A DNA stretch of 64,000 nt, from NCBI GenBank assembly GCA_964458265.1, contig CAYWIF010000014.1:1-64000 (forward strand), read 5' to 3'. The position numbers and the translations under genes were made by a program. Source of the DNA: JAGVSR01 sp964458265 (lineage in GTDB: Bacteria > Pseudomonadota > Alphaproteobacteria > Rhizobiales > Hyphomicrobiaceae). The notes under the pieces were generated by a model that saw only the letters and a list, made by a program, of their open reading frames with translations, ran no database searches and had not been told where the DNA came from. Positions 32,862 to 42,198 of this stretch are shown here, one piece after another. Position 1 is the first letter of the stretch, and every line of letters begins with the position of its first letter.

Positions 32862-34238
32862 ATGATCCCGATCACCAGCTTCTCCGGCCTCGACGTTGCG
32901 GTATTCGGGCTGGGCGCATCGGGCACCGCTACGGCGCGGGCTCTCATTGAGGGCGGCGCCCGCGTCTCTGCGTGGGACGACAATCCAGAGAGCCGCGCGG
33001 CAGCCGAAGCGGAAGGCATTCCCCTAGTTGACCTCTTCCGCGAAGACTGGGCGCGCTTCGCCGCGCTGATCCTTGCGCCGGGCGTACCCTTGACCCATCC
33101 CGAACCGCACTGGACGGTTCAGAAGGCGGAATCGGCCGGCGTCGAAGTCATCGGCGACATCGAACTCTTCTGCCGTGAACGAGCCGGCGTTTGCCCGCAA
33201 GCGCCCTTCATCGCCATCACCGGCACCAACGGTAAATCGACGACCACCGCTCTGATTGCCCACATCCTGAGAGAAGCCGGCCGCGACGTTCAACTCGGCG
33301 GCAACATCGGCCGCGCAATTCTCACGCTCGAACCGCTGACCCCCGAGCGCGTCTATGTCGTCGAATGCTCGTCGTTCCAGATCGATCTAGCGCCCACTAT
33401 CCGTCCAAGTGTCGGCGTTCTCCTGAACGTCACCCCCGATCATCTCGACCGGCATGGCACCATTGAACGATACGCCGGTGTGAAGGAGCGCCTGATCGCG
33501 GGTGCCGACGCAGCCCTCGTCGTGGTCGATGATGGCTGGACTCGCGCGATTGCCGGGAAATATTCATCCGTCGAAAAGCAAATTCTCACCGCTTCGACAC
33601 TGGGCGACGCCGACCTTACGTTTTCCGGCTCGACGGTATTTTTCCGGCAGGAAGCTGTCGCCGATCTAGCCGGCGTCGCGTCGCTTCGCGGCCGTCACAA
33701 CGGTGAGAATGCCTGCGCGGCCTACGGCGCACTGCGTCTCGCCGGGTTGCGCGGCGACGAAATCGTACCCCACATGCTGACCTATCCGGGGCTCGCTCAC
33801 CGCATGGAAGAAGTCGGCCGTATCGGCGCCACGCTCTTCATCAACGACAGCAAGGCGACGAATGCGGAAAGCACGGAGAAGGCGCTCGCCGCTTGGCCGG
33901 GGGGCATTCATGTTATTCTCGGCGGCAAGGCGAAGGACGCCGGCATAGAAGCGCTGCGACCTTATTTTCCACGGATCGCGAAAGCCTACCTCATCGGCGC
34001 AGCAACCGAAATGTTCGCCGCGACGCTCGGGCCGGACGTACCCTTTGAAGCCTGCGGAACAATGGATGTTGCCGTCAGCAAAGCGACGGAAGCGGCACTT
34101 CGCTCCGGCGCCGATGAGAGTGTCGTACTTCTCTCTCCGGCCTGCGCTTCCTTCGACCAGTACCGGAACTTCGAGGAGCGGGGCGACCATTTCCGCCGGC
34201 TCGTGGCCGAGGAAATAGCCCGCCGCGCGGCGCCATGA
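32862..34238 (+). CDS. murD: UDP-MurNAc-L-alanine:D-glutamate ligase
   Basis: This ligase adds D-glutamate to UDP-MurNAc-L-Ala in the cytoplasm. The 458 residues show a Rossmann N-terminus (VFGLGASGTATARAL), the ATP loop ITGTNGKSTTTALI, the VVECSSFQID and NVTPDHLDRHG segments, the HRMEEVG turn and the INDSKATNAEST motif of the C-terminal domain. All are typical. It overlaps ftsW by four bases (ATGA), which indicates translational coupling. Confidence 0.97.
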   Translation: MIPITSFSGLDVAVFGLGASGTATARALIEGGARVSAWDDNPESRAAAEAEGIPLVDLFREDWARFAALILAPGVPLTHPEPHWTVQKAESAGVEVIGDIELFCRERAGVCPQAPFIAITGTNGKSTTTALIAHILREAGRDVQLGGNIGRAILTLEPLTPERVYVVECSSFQIDLAPTIRPSVGVLLNVTPDHLDRHGTIERYAGVKERLIAGADAALVVVDDGWTRAIAGKYSSVEKQILTASTLGDADLTFSGSTVFFRQEAVADLAGVASLRGRHNGENACAAYGALRLAGLRGDEIVPHMLTYPGLAHRMEEVGRIGATLFINDSKATNAESTEKALAAWPGGIHVILGGKAKDAGIEALRPYFPRIAKAYLIGAATEMFAATLGPDVPFEACGTMDVAVSKATEAALRSGADESVVLLSPACASFDQYRNFEERGDHFRRLVAEEIARRAAP

Positions 34239-35341
34239 GTTTCTCGCGCGAAGATCGCAGCCGCTTAGCGGGATGGTGGTTTACCGTCGATCATGTTTTG
34301 CTTGTCGCGATCCTGATCCTCATCGGCGCGGGGCTCGTGTTCTCGCTGGCCGCCAGTCCCGCGGTCGCATTGAAAAAGGGGCTTCCTCCCTATTATTTCG
34401 TCGAGCGCCATCTCATCTTCTCCGCGTTGGGTGCGCTCATCCTCGTCGCGCTGTCGTTTCTGACCACGCGCGAAGTCCGCCGCTTCGCCTTGACTTTGCT
34501 GATCGTCGCGTTTGTGGGTCTCGTGGCCGTGCATCTGATCGGTCGCGAAATCAATGGCGCGCGCCGCTGGCTGTCCCTTGGCGGTCACTCCATTCAGCCC
34601 TCGGAATTCCTGAAGCCCGCATTCGTCGTGATCTCCGCTTGGCTCCTCGCCGAGGCGCGCACCCGCCCGGAAATGCCTGGGCTGTGGATCGCGACCGGCC
34701 TTTTTGCAGCGGTTGCGTCGTTTCTCATTCTCCAGCCTGATGTCGGCCAGACGCTGCTTTTGAGCCTTGTTTGGGGCGCGCTCTTCTTCGTCTCCGGTCA
34801 GCCGCTCGTCTACGCCGCCGCCATCGTCGCACTGGGACTTGCCGCCATCTACGGCGCTTACATCACGTTTCCACATGTCGAATCCCGCATCGACCGCTTT
34901 CTCGATCCCGCGCCGGGCGACAACAGTCAGGTTGACCGCGCTCTGCAGTCGTTCACGCAAGGCGGATTTTTTGGCCGTGGTCCTGGTGAAGGTACGATCA
35001 AAACGTCGCTGCCGGACGCCCATACCGATTTCATCTTCGCCGTCATTGCAGAGGAGTACGGTGCCATCGCCTGCCTCGCCATCGCTCTGCTCTTTGCCTT
35101 CATCGTGCTTCGCGCGCTTTATCGCGCGGGGCAGGAGCCGGACCTGTCGCTCAAACTGGGCATCATCGGCCTTGCCCTGGTGTTCGGCTTTCAGGCCCTG
35201 ATCAACATGGGGGTCAATGTCGGTCTGCTTCCTGCCAAAGGCATTACGCTGCCCTACCTGTCGGCTGGCGGTTCCTCCACGCTGGCGATCTCGGTCACAC
35301 TCGGCATGTTGCTCGCATTGACGAGACGCCGTGCCACTTGA
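34235..35341 (+). CDS. ftsW: Septal peptidoglycan glycosyltransferase FtsW
   Basis: This SEDS-family membrane protein polymerises lipid II at the division site together with FtsI. The 368 residues contain about ten transmembrane helices, the GREINGARRWL and QPSEFLKP motifs, LQPDVGQ, and the C-terminal LPAKGITLPYLSAGGSS signature. The length is at the shorter end for the family, with a brief N-terminal cytoplasmic segment. Its partner ftsI is not in this window. The end overlaps the open frame of murG, whose likely start is 78 bases further on. Confidence 0.95.
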   Translation: MSFSREDRSRLAGWWFTVDHVLLVAILILIGAGLVFSLAASPAVALKKGLPPYYFVERHLIFSALGALILVALSFLTTREVRRFALTLLIVAFVGLVAVHLIGREINGARRWLSLGGHSIQPSEFLKPAFVVISAWLLAEARTRPEMPGLWIATGLFAAVASFLILQPDVGQTLLLSLVWGALFFVSGQPLVYAAAIVALGLAAIYGAYITFPHVESRIDRFLDPAPGDNSQVDRALQSFTQGGFFGRGPGEGTIKTSLPDAHTDFIFAVIAEEYGAIACLAIALLFAFIVLRALYRAGQEPDLSLKLGIIGLALVFGFQALINMGVNVGLLPAKGITLPYLSAGGSSTLAISVTLGMLLALTRRRAT

Positions 35342-35418
35342 ACGGCCGCCGCTACAATCCAGAAACCGCCGTGATTGGCTGCCAAGAGCCGCCGTGGATA
35401 GGAAGAAGCACCACAACA

Positions 35419-36552
35419 ATGGCCCGGAACCAAACCATTCTCCTCGCCGCCGGCGGCACCGGCGGCCACCTGTTTCCGGCCTACGCACTCGCGGAGGAAC
35501 TCGGCCGTCGCGATTATGCGGTCGATCTCGTCACGGACATGCGCGGTGACCGTTATGGCACCGGATTTCCCGCGCGCACCATCCACCAGGTCCCGTCGGC
35601 CACTCTGGCTTCGAAGTCGCCGCTCGAGGTCGCAAAAACCGGCCTGACACTGACGCGCGGGATCTTGGCCGCGCGCAAACTCATGCAGGACGTTCGCCCT
35701 GCCGTTGTCGTCGGCTTCGGCGGTTACCCGACGTTTCCCCCACTGCTCGCCGCCCGCCAATTCCGCATCCCGGCGATGCTGCACGAACAAAACGCCGTGC
35801 TTGGCCGCGCCAATAAGATGCTCGCCCGCCGGGTCGATGCCATCGCGACGTCGTTCGAAGCGACCAAATTTCTGGACGGGCCGCTGCTCGCCAAGGCCCG
35901 CGTCACCGGCAACCCGGTGCGTGGCATCGTGATCGAAGCAGCCGCCACCCCCTATCCGCCGGTCGGACCGAGCGACCCCTTCACGCTGCTCGTCTTCGGT
36001 GGCAGTCAGGGCGCGCGGTACTTCTCCGAGGCGGTACCGCCGGCCCTCAACCTCCTGCCTCCCAACCTGCGAAATCGACTGAACGTCGTTCAACAAGCTC
36101 GGGAGGAAGATCTGGCCAGCGTTCGCGATGCCTACGCAACCAGCGGCATCACCGCCGACGTGGCCCCGTTCTTTAAGGACCTGCCCGCGCGCATTGCTGC
36201 GTCCCACCTTGTCGTTGGCCGTGCCGGCGCATCGACGGTGGCCGAACTGACCGTCATCGGCCGCCCGTCTATTCTGGTGCCCTTGCCGCATTCCCTTGAT
36301 AACGATCAGTTGCAAAATGCCTCGCGCCTTGCCGAATCGGGGGGGGCTTGGTGTATCGAACAAAAGACACTGAGCCCGGAAAGGCTCTCGGGCGAGATTG
36401 CGCGGCTTATGGAGGCTGGCGCGGTGCTTCGCGAAGCAGCAGAGTGTGCCAGGAAGCAAGGGCGTCCCGATGCCGTTGTCCGGCTCGCGTCGCTCGTGGA
36501 AGAACTCGCGGGAGCAGCCTCCACCGCTTCACCGGTCCCCGGCCGCGGCTAG
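35419..36552 (+). CDS. murG: UDP-GlcNAc:lipid I N-acetylglucosaminyltransferase
   Basis: This peripheral inner membrane GT28 enzyme converts lipid I to lipid II. The 377 residues begin with the glycine loop LLAAGGTGGHLFPA, followed by VVGFGGYPTFPP, LHEQNAVLGRANK and, in the C-terminal half, FGGSQGARYFSE and GRAGASTVAEL. ATG 35419 (MARNQTILLAAGG) is selected since it places the first glycine loop near the start. A TTG at 35338 that overlaps the ftsW stop would add 27 residues without family similarity. Confidence 0.95.
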   Translation: MARNQTILLAAGGTGGHLFPAYALAEELGRRDYAVDLVTDMRGDRYGTGFPARTIHQVPSATLASKSPLEVAKTGLTLTRGILAARKLMQDVRPAVVVGFGGYPTFPPLLAARQFRIPAMLHEQNAVLGRANKMLARRVDAIATSFEATKFLDGPLLAKARVTGNPVRGIVIEAAATPYPPVGPSDPFTLLVFGGSQGARYFSEAVPPALNLLPPNLRNRLNVVQQAREEDLASVRDAYATSGITADVAPFFKDLPARIAASHLVVGRAGASTVAELTVIGRPSILVPLPHSLDNDQLQNASRLAESGGAWCIEQKTLSPERLSGEIARLMEAGAVLREAAECARKQGRPDAVVRLASLVEELAGAASTASPVPGRG

Positions 36553-36607
36553 TTGCAACCTCCGGCCGCGGTTCCTCGCCAAACCTGACGGGACATTAGA
36601 CACGACG

Positions 36608-38029
36608 ATGCAGATACCCCGCGACGCAGGCACGTTCCACATCATCGGCATTGGCGGCATCGGCATGAGCGCCATCGCCGAGATCCTGCTCGCCAAAGGG
36701 TTTGCGGTCCAGGGCAGCGACCAGAAGGAAAGCGCCAACGTTCGCCGGCTGCGCGCCAAAGGCGTGCGCGTCTTCATCGGTCACGACGCCGTCAACCTCG
36801 TCGGCGCGAAGAACATCATCATTTCCACCGCCGTCAAACCCGGCAATCCCGAACTCGAAGCCGCTCGCCAGAAAGGCATCACCATCATCCGCCGCGCCGA
36901 AGCTCTGGCCGAGCTGATGCGTCTCTATTCGACGATCTCGGTCACTGGCACCCACGGCAAGACGACAACGACGTCCCTCGTCTCCACCATCTTCGAAAAA
37001 GCCGGCACCGATCCGACCGTCATCACCGGCGGCATCATCAATGCGTGGGGTTCCAACGCGCGCCTCGGTAAGGGCCGCTGGATGATCGTCGAGGCCGACG
37101 AGAGCGACGGCACGTTCGTGCGGCTTCCCACCGAGATCGGTATCGTCACCAACATCGATCCCGAGCATCTCGACTACTTCAAGACCGTCGAGAACATGCA
37201 CGCCGAATACGCAGCCTTCTACCGCAACATTCCCTTCTACGGGCTGGCGGTCACCTGCATCGATCACCTCATCGTGCGCGGGATGATCGAGCGGCTGGAC
37301 ATGCGCCGCGACGGCCGGCGGCTTCTCACTTATGGCGTTTCCGAAGGCGCCGACTTGCGCCTCCTCGGCAGCCGGCAGGAGGGCTTCACGACCATTTTCG
37401 ACGCCGCGCTCTCGTCGCGCGTGAGCGGCGGGCAACGCGTCATTCAGGGCTGGCAGATCCCGATTCCCGGTCACCACAACGCACTCAATGCGCTCGCCGC
37501 CATCGCGGTCGCCGCCGAAGCCGGCATTGCCGACGATGTGATCCGGGCCGGCCTTGCCGAATTCTCCGGCGTCAAGCGCCGCTTTCAGCCGACCGGCCAG
37601 TGGAACGGCATCCAGATCTACGACGACTACGGCCATCACCCGATCGAAATTGCCGCCGTTCTCCAGGCAGCCCGCGCCGGCGCCAAGGGCAGCGTCATCG
37701 CGGTTTGCGAACCCCATCGCTATTCGCGCGTCAGCGACCTTTTCGCCGAATTCTGCGCCTGCTTCCGCGATGCCGACAGCGTCATCGTCGCCCCGCTCTA
37801 CTCTGCCGGAGAAGCGCCGGTCGAGGGCATCGATCAGCACGCGCTCGCCGAAGGCATCCGTGCGACGGGCCACCGCGCCGTGACCTCCGTCGATCATCCC
37901 GCCGACATCGTGCCGCTTCTGCGCCGCTACGGCCGCCCCGGCGACATGGTCGTCTGCCTCGGTGCGGGCAACTCGACCGAATGGGCGGCAAGCTTGCCGC
38001 AATGGCTCTCTGCCCAGGCCGCCGAATAG
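36608..38029 (+). CDS. murC: UDP-MurNAc:L-alanine ligase
   Basis: This ligase adds the first amino acid, L-Ala, to UDP-MurNAc. The 473 residues show FHIIGIGGIGMSAIAEIL at the N-terminus, the ATP loop VTGTHGKTTTTSLV, the EADESDGTF and NIDPEHLDYF segments and the C-terminal DDYGHHPIEI stretch. ATG 36608 matches the family start; the open frame reaches back to 36398 through the murG end, but this part is not MurC-like. It is in the usual order between murG and murB. Confidence 0.96.
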   Translation: MQIPRDAGTFHIIGIGGIGMSAIAEILLAKGFAVQGSDQKESANVRRLRAKGVRVFIGHDAVNLVGAKNIIISTAVKPGNPELEAARQKGITIIRRAEALAELMRLYSTISVTGTHGKTTTTSLVSTIFEKAGTDPTVITGGIINAWGSNARLGKGRWMIVEADESDGTFVRLPTEIGIVTNIDPEHLDYFKTVENMHAEYAAFYRNIPFYGLAVTCIDHLIVRGMIERLDMRRDGRRLLTYGVSEGADLRLLGSRQEGFTTIFDAALSSRVSGGQRVIQGWQIPIPGHHNALNALAAIAVAAEAGIADDVIRAGLAEFSGVKRRFQPTGQWNGIQIYDDYGHHPIEIAAVLQAARAGAKGSVIAVCEPHRYSRVSDLFAEFCACFRDADSVIVAPLYSAGEAPVEGIDQHALAEGIRATGHRAVTSVDHPADIVPLLRRYGRPGDMVVCLGAGNSTEWAASLPQWLSAQAAE

Positions 38030-38053
38030 CGCCCTTTCAAAGGCCACGACGCA

Positions 38054-39019
38054 ATGAGCTTTCCCGACATCACAGGCGATCTGCAGGCGAAGTTGCCCGC
38101 ATTGAGGGGCCGCCTCACCGCCAACGCGCCGCTCTCGGAGATCACATGGTTCCGCGTCGGCGGACCGGCGCAGGTGCTGTTTGCCCCCGCCGACGAAGCC
38201 GACCTCGCCTACGTCCTGAAGACCATCGGTGAGGACGTGCCCGTGTTCGTCGTCGGGCTGGGCTCCAATCTCCTCGTGCGCGACGGCGGCTTCCCCGGCA
38301 TCGTCATCCGCCTCGGCCGCGGCTTCAACGAGATCGCGACCGATGGCACGCGCCTCACCGCAGGCACCGCCGTGCCCGATGTAAAAGTCGCGCGCGCCGC
38401 CGCCGAAGCCGGCATCGCGGGCCTGTCGTTCTATCGCGGCATTCCAGGGTCCATCGGCGGCGCCCTGCGCATGAACGCTGGCGCCCACGGGACCGAGACG
38501 AAAGACGTGCTCGTCTCGGCGCGCGCCGTCGATCGCCGGGGCAACATCCACGTCTTGTCTCTGACCGATATGCACTTCACCTACCGCCATTGCGGCATCC
38601 CCGCCGACTGGATATTCACCTCCGCGACGTTCGAAGGACAGCCCGGCGACCCCGACCAAATCCAGAAGGACATGGATGACGTGGCGGAATATCGCGAGAA
38701 AAATCAGCCCGTGCGCGAACGGACCGGCGGCTCGACCTTCAAGAATCCACCCGGCAACAGCGCATGGAAGCTCGTGGACGCCGCCGGCTGCCGCGGCCTG
38801 CGCGTCGGCGGCGCCAAGGTGTCCGAGATGCACTGCAACTTTCTCATCAACGACAACAAGGCCTCGGGCGAAGATGTCGAAACGCTCGGCGAAACCGTGC
38901 GCGCGCGCGTCAAGGCGGCATCCGGCGTCACCCTCGACTGGGAAATCATCCGCCTTGGCGAACCCAGGCCCGGCCGTCCAAGCGGTGAAGCGCTCGCGCT
39001 AGAAGAGAATGCCACATGA
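38054..39019 (+). CDS. murB: UDP-N-acetylenolpyruvoylglucosamine reductase
   Basis: This FAD enzyme reduces UDP-GlcNAc-enolpyruvate to UDP-MurNAc with NADPH. The 321 residues have the FAD-binding landmarks TWFRVGGPAQVLF, GLGSNLLVRDGG and IPGSIGGALRMNAGAHG, and the GSTFKNPPGNSAWKLVDAAG catalytic stretch (broken by normal turns), with the catalytic Ser in this segment. The shorter type II arrangement, as in Gram-positive and alphaproteobacterial enzymes, fits. It overlaps ddl by four bases. Confidence 0.96.
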   Translation: MSFPDITGDLQAKLPALRGRLTANAPLSEITWFRVGGPAQVLFAPADEADLAYVLKTIGEDVPVFVVGLGSNLLVRDGGFPGIVIRLGRGFNEIATDGTRLTAGTAVPDVKVARAAAEAGIAGLSFYRGIPGSIGGALRMNAGAHGTETKDVLVSARAVDRRGNIHVLSLTDMHFTYRHCGIPADWIFTSATFEGQPGDPDQIQKDMDDVAEYREKNQPVRERTGGSTFKNPPGNSAWKLVDAAGCRGLRVGGAKVSEMHCNFLINDNKASGEDVETLGETVRARVKAASGVTLDWEIIRLGEPRPGRPSGEALALEENAT

Positions 39020-39966
39020 CACTGGGCGCCTCGCCCCGCCGCACGCGCGACCACGTCGCCGTCCTCATGGGCGGCTGGTCGGCGGAACGCGAAATCAGCC
39101 TGAAATCGGGTGCAGCCGTCGCCGTCGCTCTTGAGACCGAGGGCTACCGCGTCACGCGCGTCGACGTCGATCGCGACATAGCCGCAGCCCTCGCGAGCCT
39201 GAAGCCGGACGTCGCCTTCAACGCTCTGCATGGCCGCTTCGGAGAGGACGGATGCATCCAGGGCATCCTCGAATGCCTCGAAATTCCCTACACGCATTCC
39301 GGGGTGCTCTCCTCCGCGCTCGCGATGCACAAGGAGCGCGCCAAGGATGTCATGCAGCCGGCGGGCGTGCCCGTCGCGGAGGCCCGCGTCGTCAACCGCG
39401 CCGAAGCGGCACGCGCCCACGTGCTGCCGCCGCCCTACGTCGTCAAACCCGTCGACGAGGGGTCCAGTGTCGGCGTGTTGATCGTCCGCCCCGGCAACAG
39501 CGACTGGTCGCGCGCCATTCTGGCCGATGGCCGGCCTGAAGACGTCGTGATGGTCGAGCGCTACATCGCCGGCCGCGAACTGACGTGCGCGGTCATCGGC
39601 GAGTTCGTCACGGACGTCATCGAGATCAAACCGAAGGACGGCCTCGTCTTCTACGATTTCGAGGCAAAGTATGCGCCGGGCGGCTCCGTCCATGTGCTTC
39701 CGGCCGAAGTTTTACCGGATGTTTACCAGTTGGTCCGGAAATACACCCTCGCGGCGCATCAGGCGCTCGGGTGCCGGGGCGTCTCGCGCGCCGACTTCCG
39801 TTACGACGATACGCCGGGTGGTTCGGGCGAGCTGATCTGCCTCGAAGTCAATACCCAGCCGGGCATGACAGGCACGTCGCTGGTACCTGAACTGGCACAG
39901 CACGCCGGCTGGAGTTTCGGCGAACTCGTCAGATGGATCACCGAGGACGCGAGTTGCCAAAGGTAG
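39016..39966 (+). CDS. ddl: D-alanine-D-alanine ligase
   Basis: This ATP-grasp enzyme makes the D-Ala-D-Ala dipeptide used by MurF. The 316 residues contain VLMGGWSAEREISLKSG at the N-terminus, the ALHGRFGEDGCIQG segment, YVVKPVDEGSSVGV in the ATP-grasp domain and the C-terminal EVNTQPGMTGTSLVPELA with the conserved metal-binding Asn and Glu. It is first of a tight pair with ftsQ: ftsQ starts 34 bases before the ddl stop, in another frame, which suggests coupled translation. Confidence 0.96.
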   Translation: MTLGASPRRTRDHVAVLMGGWSAEREISLKSGAAVAVALETEGYRVTRVDVDRDIAAALASLKPDVAFNALHGRFGEDGCIQGILECLEIPYTHSGVLSSALAMHKERAKDVMQPAGVPVAEARVVNRAEAARAHVLPPPYVVKPVDEGSSVGVLIVRPGNSDWSRAILADGRPEDVVMVERYIAGRELTCAVIGEFVTDVIEIKPKDGLVFYDFEAKYAPGGSVHVLPAEVLPDVYQLVRKYTLAAHQALGCRGVSRADFRYDDTPGGSGELICLEVNTQPGMTGTSLVPELAQHAGWSFGELVRWITEDASCQR

Positions 39967-40862
39967 AGGCAGATCTGAACGGAAATTGGCAGGCGCCGGA
40001 TGCGCCGGGCCAGATCCGGCATCAGCTCCGCTTAGCACCGCCGCCCACTTCGCCACCGGGTTTCGATTTCGGCCACGCCTACAATCCCGCCAGATTGCGC
40101 CAAGCAACGCCCGGCGGGCTTGATCTGAGGCGTCGCACGATGCGCCGTTGGTGCGGCGTTGCGTTGATCGTCGTCGCTGCGACCGCAGCCGTCGCCATCC
40201 AGAAATCGGCTGCGCTGGATCGTGACCGGATCGCAACCCTCCTCGGCTTCGGCATCGAACAGGTGTCGCTGACCGGCCACCGGTTCACTGCCGACGCGGA
40301 TCTCTTCGAGGCTCTTGATCTCAAGACCGCCCGCTCATTTGCCAGCTTCGATCCGCAGGCTACGCGCCGCCGCTTCGAGAATTTGCCTTGGGTCCAGTCC
40401 ATCGAAATTTCCCGCGTCTGGCCGAACGAATTGGCCATTCGCGTGACCGAGCGCCGTCCCTATGCGGTCTGGGAGCGCGGCGACACCGCCGAACTCATTG
40501 ATGTGACCGGACGCCAGCTTGGCCCGGTCAAGCGCGATGCTGAACTTGATCTTCCGCGGATTGCTGGCGAGGGGGCGAATGCCGCCGCCGCACGCCTCTT
40601 TTCCGCTCTCGACCTCTACCCCGCCATCAAGAGCCATGTTCTCCGCGCCACCCGATTGTCGGACCGCCGCTGGACGTTGGAATTGACGAACGGCGGCCGC
40701 ATCCATCTTCCCGCCGATGGCGAAACGTCTGCGCTCGTCCGATTGGCGGCCGAGCCGCAACTCTCGCGTCTCGTTGCCGAACCCGGCCAGATCATCGATC
40801 TGCGCTCGCCGTCGAAGATTGCCATCCGCAACGGCATTGCCTCTCGCCCGGGAGGAGGCTGA
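39933..40862 (+). CDS. ftsQ: Cell division protein FtsQ
   Basis: This bitopic inner membrane protein recruits FtsL/FtsB and other late divisome proteins. The 309 residues have a long cytoplasmic N-terminus (about 1-70, rich in Pro and Arg), one transmembrane helix (about 72-89), a POTRA domain (about 100-170, with NLPWVQSIEISRVWPNEL) and a beta domain carrying VTERRPYAVWERG. The start overlaps ddl by 34 bases; a TTG at 39954 is an alternative. ftsA follows after six bases. Confidence 0.92.
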   Translation: MDHRGRELPKVEADLNGNWQAPDAPGQIRHQLRLAPPPTSPPGFDFGHAYNPARLRQATPGGLDLRRRTMRRWCGVALIVVAATAAVAIQKSAALDRDRIATLLGFGIEQVSLTGHRFTADADLFEALDLKTARSFASFDPQATRRRFENLPWVQSIEISRVWPNELAIRVTERRPYAVWERGDTAELIDVTGRQLGPVKRDAELDLPRIAGEGANAAAARLFSALDLYPAIKSHVLRATRLSDRRWTLELTNGGRIHLPADGETSALVRLAAEPQLSRLVAEPGQIIDLRSPSKIAIRNGIASRPGGG

Positions 40863-40868
40863 TCTGGC

Positions 40869-42125
40869 ATGAGCGGTGCAAGCTTCCAGTCCCTCCGCTC
40901 CGGCCGCTTCGCTGCCGCCATCGATGCCGGCAGCTTCAAGACCGTCTGCCTGATCGCGGCGCTCGACGCCGAAGGCCGGGCGGCGCGGATCGCCGGTGTC
41001 GGCATGGTCCCGTCCCAAGGCATTGTATCTGGCACCATCGTCGATCTCGCCGCGGCTGAAACGGCAATCCGCGCCGCGACCGCGCAAGCGGAAGTCATGG
41101 CGGGCGTCAGGGTCGAAAAGGTCGATCTCCTGATTAACAACGGCGGGCTGGCGTCACGCACATTTGCTGTCGCCGCTCCCGTTGCCGAAGACTTCGTGAC
41201 CCACGCAACGGTCGCGCGCGTCGCCGCAGCGGGCCACCAGCACGCCGGCGCAGGAAGGCAGTTGCTGCAACTCAACTCATGGGGTTATCGGCTCGACGAC
41301 GGCCCCTTTGTTGCCGATCCGATCGGCATGCCGGCAAACCGTATCGCCGCGCATTTTCATGCTGTGACGGCCGACACGCCGGCCATTGCCAACCTGACGC
41401 GAACCGTCGGGCGCGGGTATCTTGTTTCCCGCCGGCTGATCGCGGGGCCCATCGCAAGTGCGTTCGCTGTCACCTCCGAAGCCGAGCGCCGCCACGGCGT
41501 CATCGTGCTCGACATCGGGGGCGGCCTGACCGGCATTTCGGCGTTCCGCGAAGGCCGCAGCGTCTTCACGGGCACGGTGCCCGTGGGCGGGGGCCATGTC
41601 ACACTCGATCTTGTGCATGCGTTGCGCACGCCACTTGAAGAAGCCGAGCGAATCAAAACGGTTTATGGCACAGTCCTGAATGCGCAGTCGGATCAGCACG
41701 ATGTCTTCACTTACGCCGTAACCGGCGACGGCGAAGGGTTCGAGCAGAGATCGACGAAGGCTGATCTGGCCCGGATCATCCAGTCGCGCATGGCCCAACT
41801 GCTCCACCTCGTTCGCGACAAACTGGCGAACGCCGGGCTTCTCGACGGCGATGCCGCGCGGATTGTTCTCTGCGGCGGCGGCACGGAGATTCCCGGTCTG
41901 CAATCCTTCGCAGAAGGCGTGTTCCGGCGGCCCGTGCGCGAGGGGAGGCCTGAGCCGATTTCGGGCTTGCCTCCCATGTATGCATCGGCGGCGTTCGCCG
42001 GTGCCGTTGGCGTGTTGCGTGCCGTCGCTGATAGCGCGGTCATCGATTTGCCGGGACATGCGGGCGCCAGCGCGTCGCAAGGTTATCTCGGACGGGTCGG
42101 GCAGTGGCTGAAGGACGGGTTCTAG
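40869..42125 (+). CDS. ftsA: Cell division protein FtsA
   Basis: This actin-like ATPase tethers FtsZ to the inner membrane. The 418 residues show the phosphate loop AIDAGSFKTVCLIA, the 1C domain, the second phosphate motif VLDIGGGLTGIS and the LCGGGTEIPGL segment. The final residues (GYLGRVGQWLKDGF) form the expected amphipathic membrane-targeting helix. Its order between ftsQ and ftsZ is standard. The 73-base gap before ftsZ has room for an extra promoter, but none is clear. Confidence 0.95.
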   Translation: MSGASFQSLRSGRFAAAIDAGSFKTVCLIAALDAEGRAARIAGVGMVPSQGIVSGTIVDLAAAETAIRAATAQAEVMAGVRVEKVDLLINNGGLASRTFAVAAPVAEDFVTHATVARVAAAGHQHAGAGRQLLQLNSWGYRLDDGPFVADPIGMPANRIAAHFHAVTADTPAIANLTRTVGRGYLVSRRLIAGPIASAFAVTSEAERRHGVIVLDIGGGLTGISAFREGRSVFTGTVPVGGGHVTLDLVHALRTPLEEAERIKTVYGTVLNAQSDQHDVFTYAVTGDGEGFEQRSTKADLARIIQSRMAQLLHLVRDKLANAGLLDGDAARIVLCGGGTEIPGLQSFAEGVFRRPVREGRPEPISGLPPMYASAAFAGAVGVLRAVADSAVIDLPGHAGASASQGYLGRVGQWLKDGF

Positions 42126-42198
42126 AGAAGGTGCGTGCGGTCGCGGCCGGGGAAGAGAACCGGCGCTGCTACGTTTCTTCTGGGAGACCGAGGGCCAA

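Noticed and set aside
36596..38833. Long minus-strand open frame (745 codons) opposite murC and murB
   Set aside because: Both strands cannot be coding here; the plus strand carries clear MurC and MurB motifs and the opposite frame has none.
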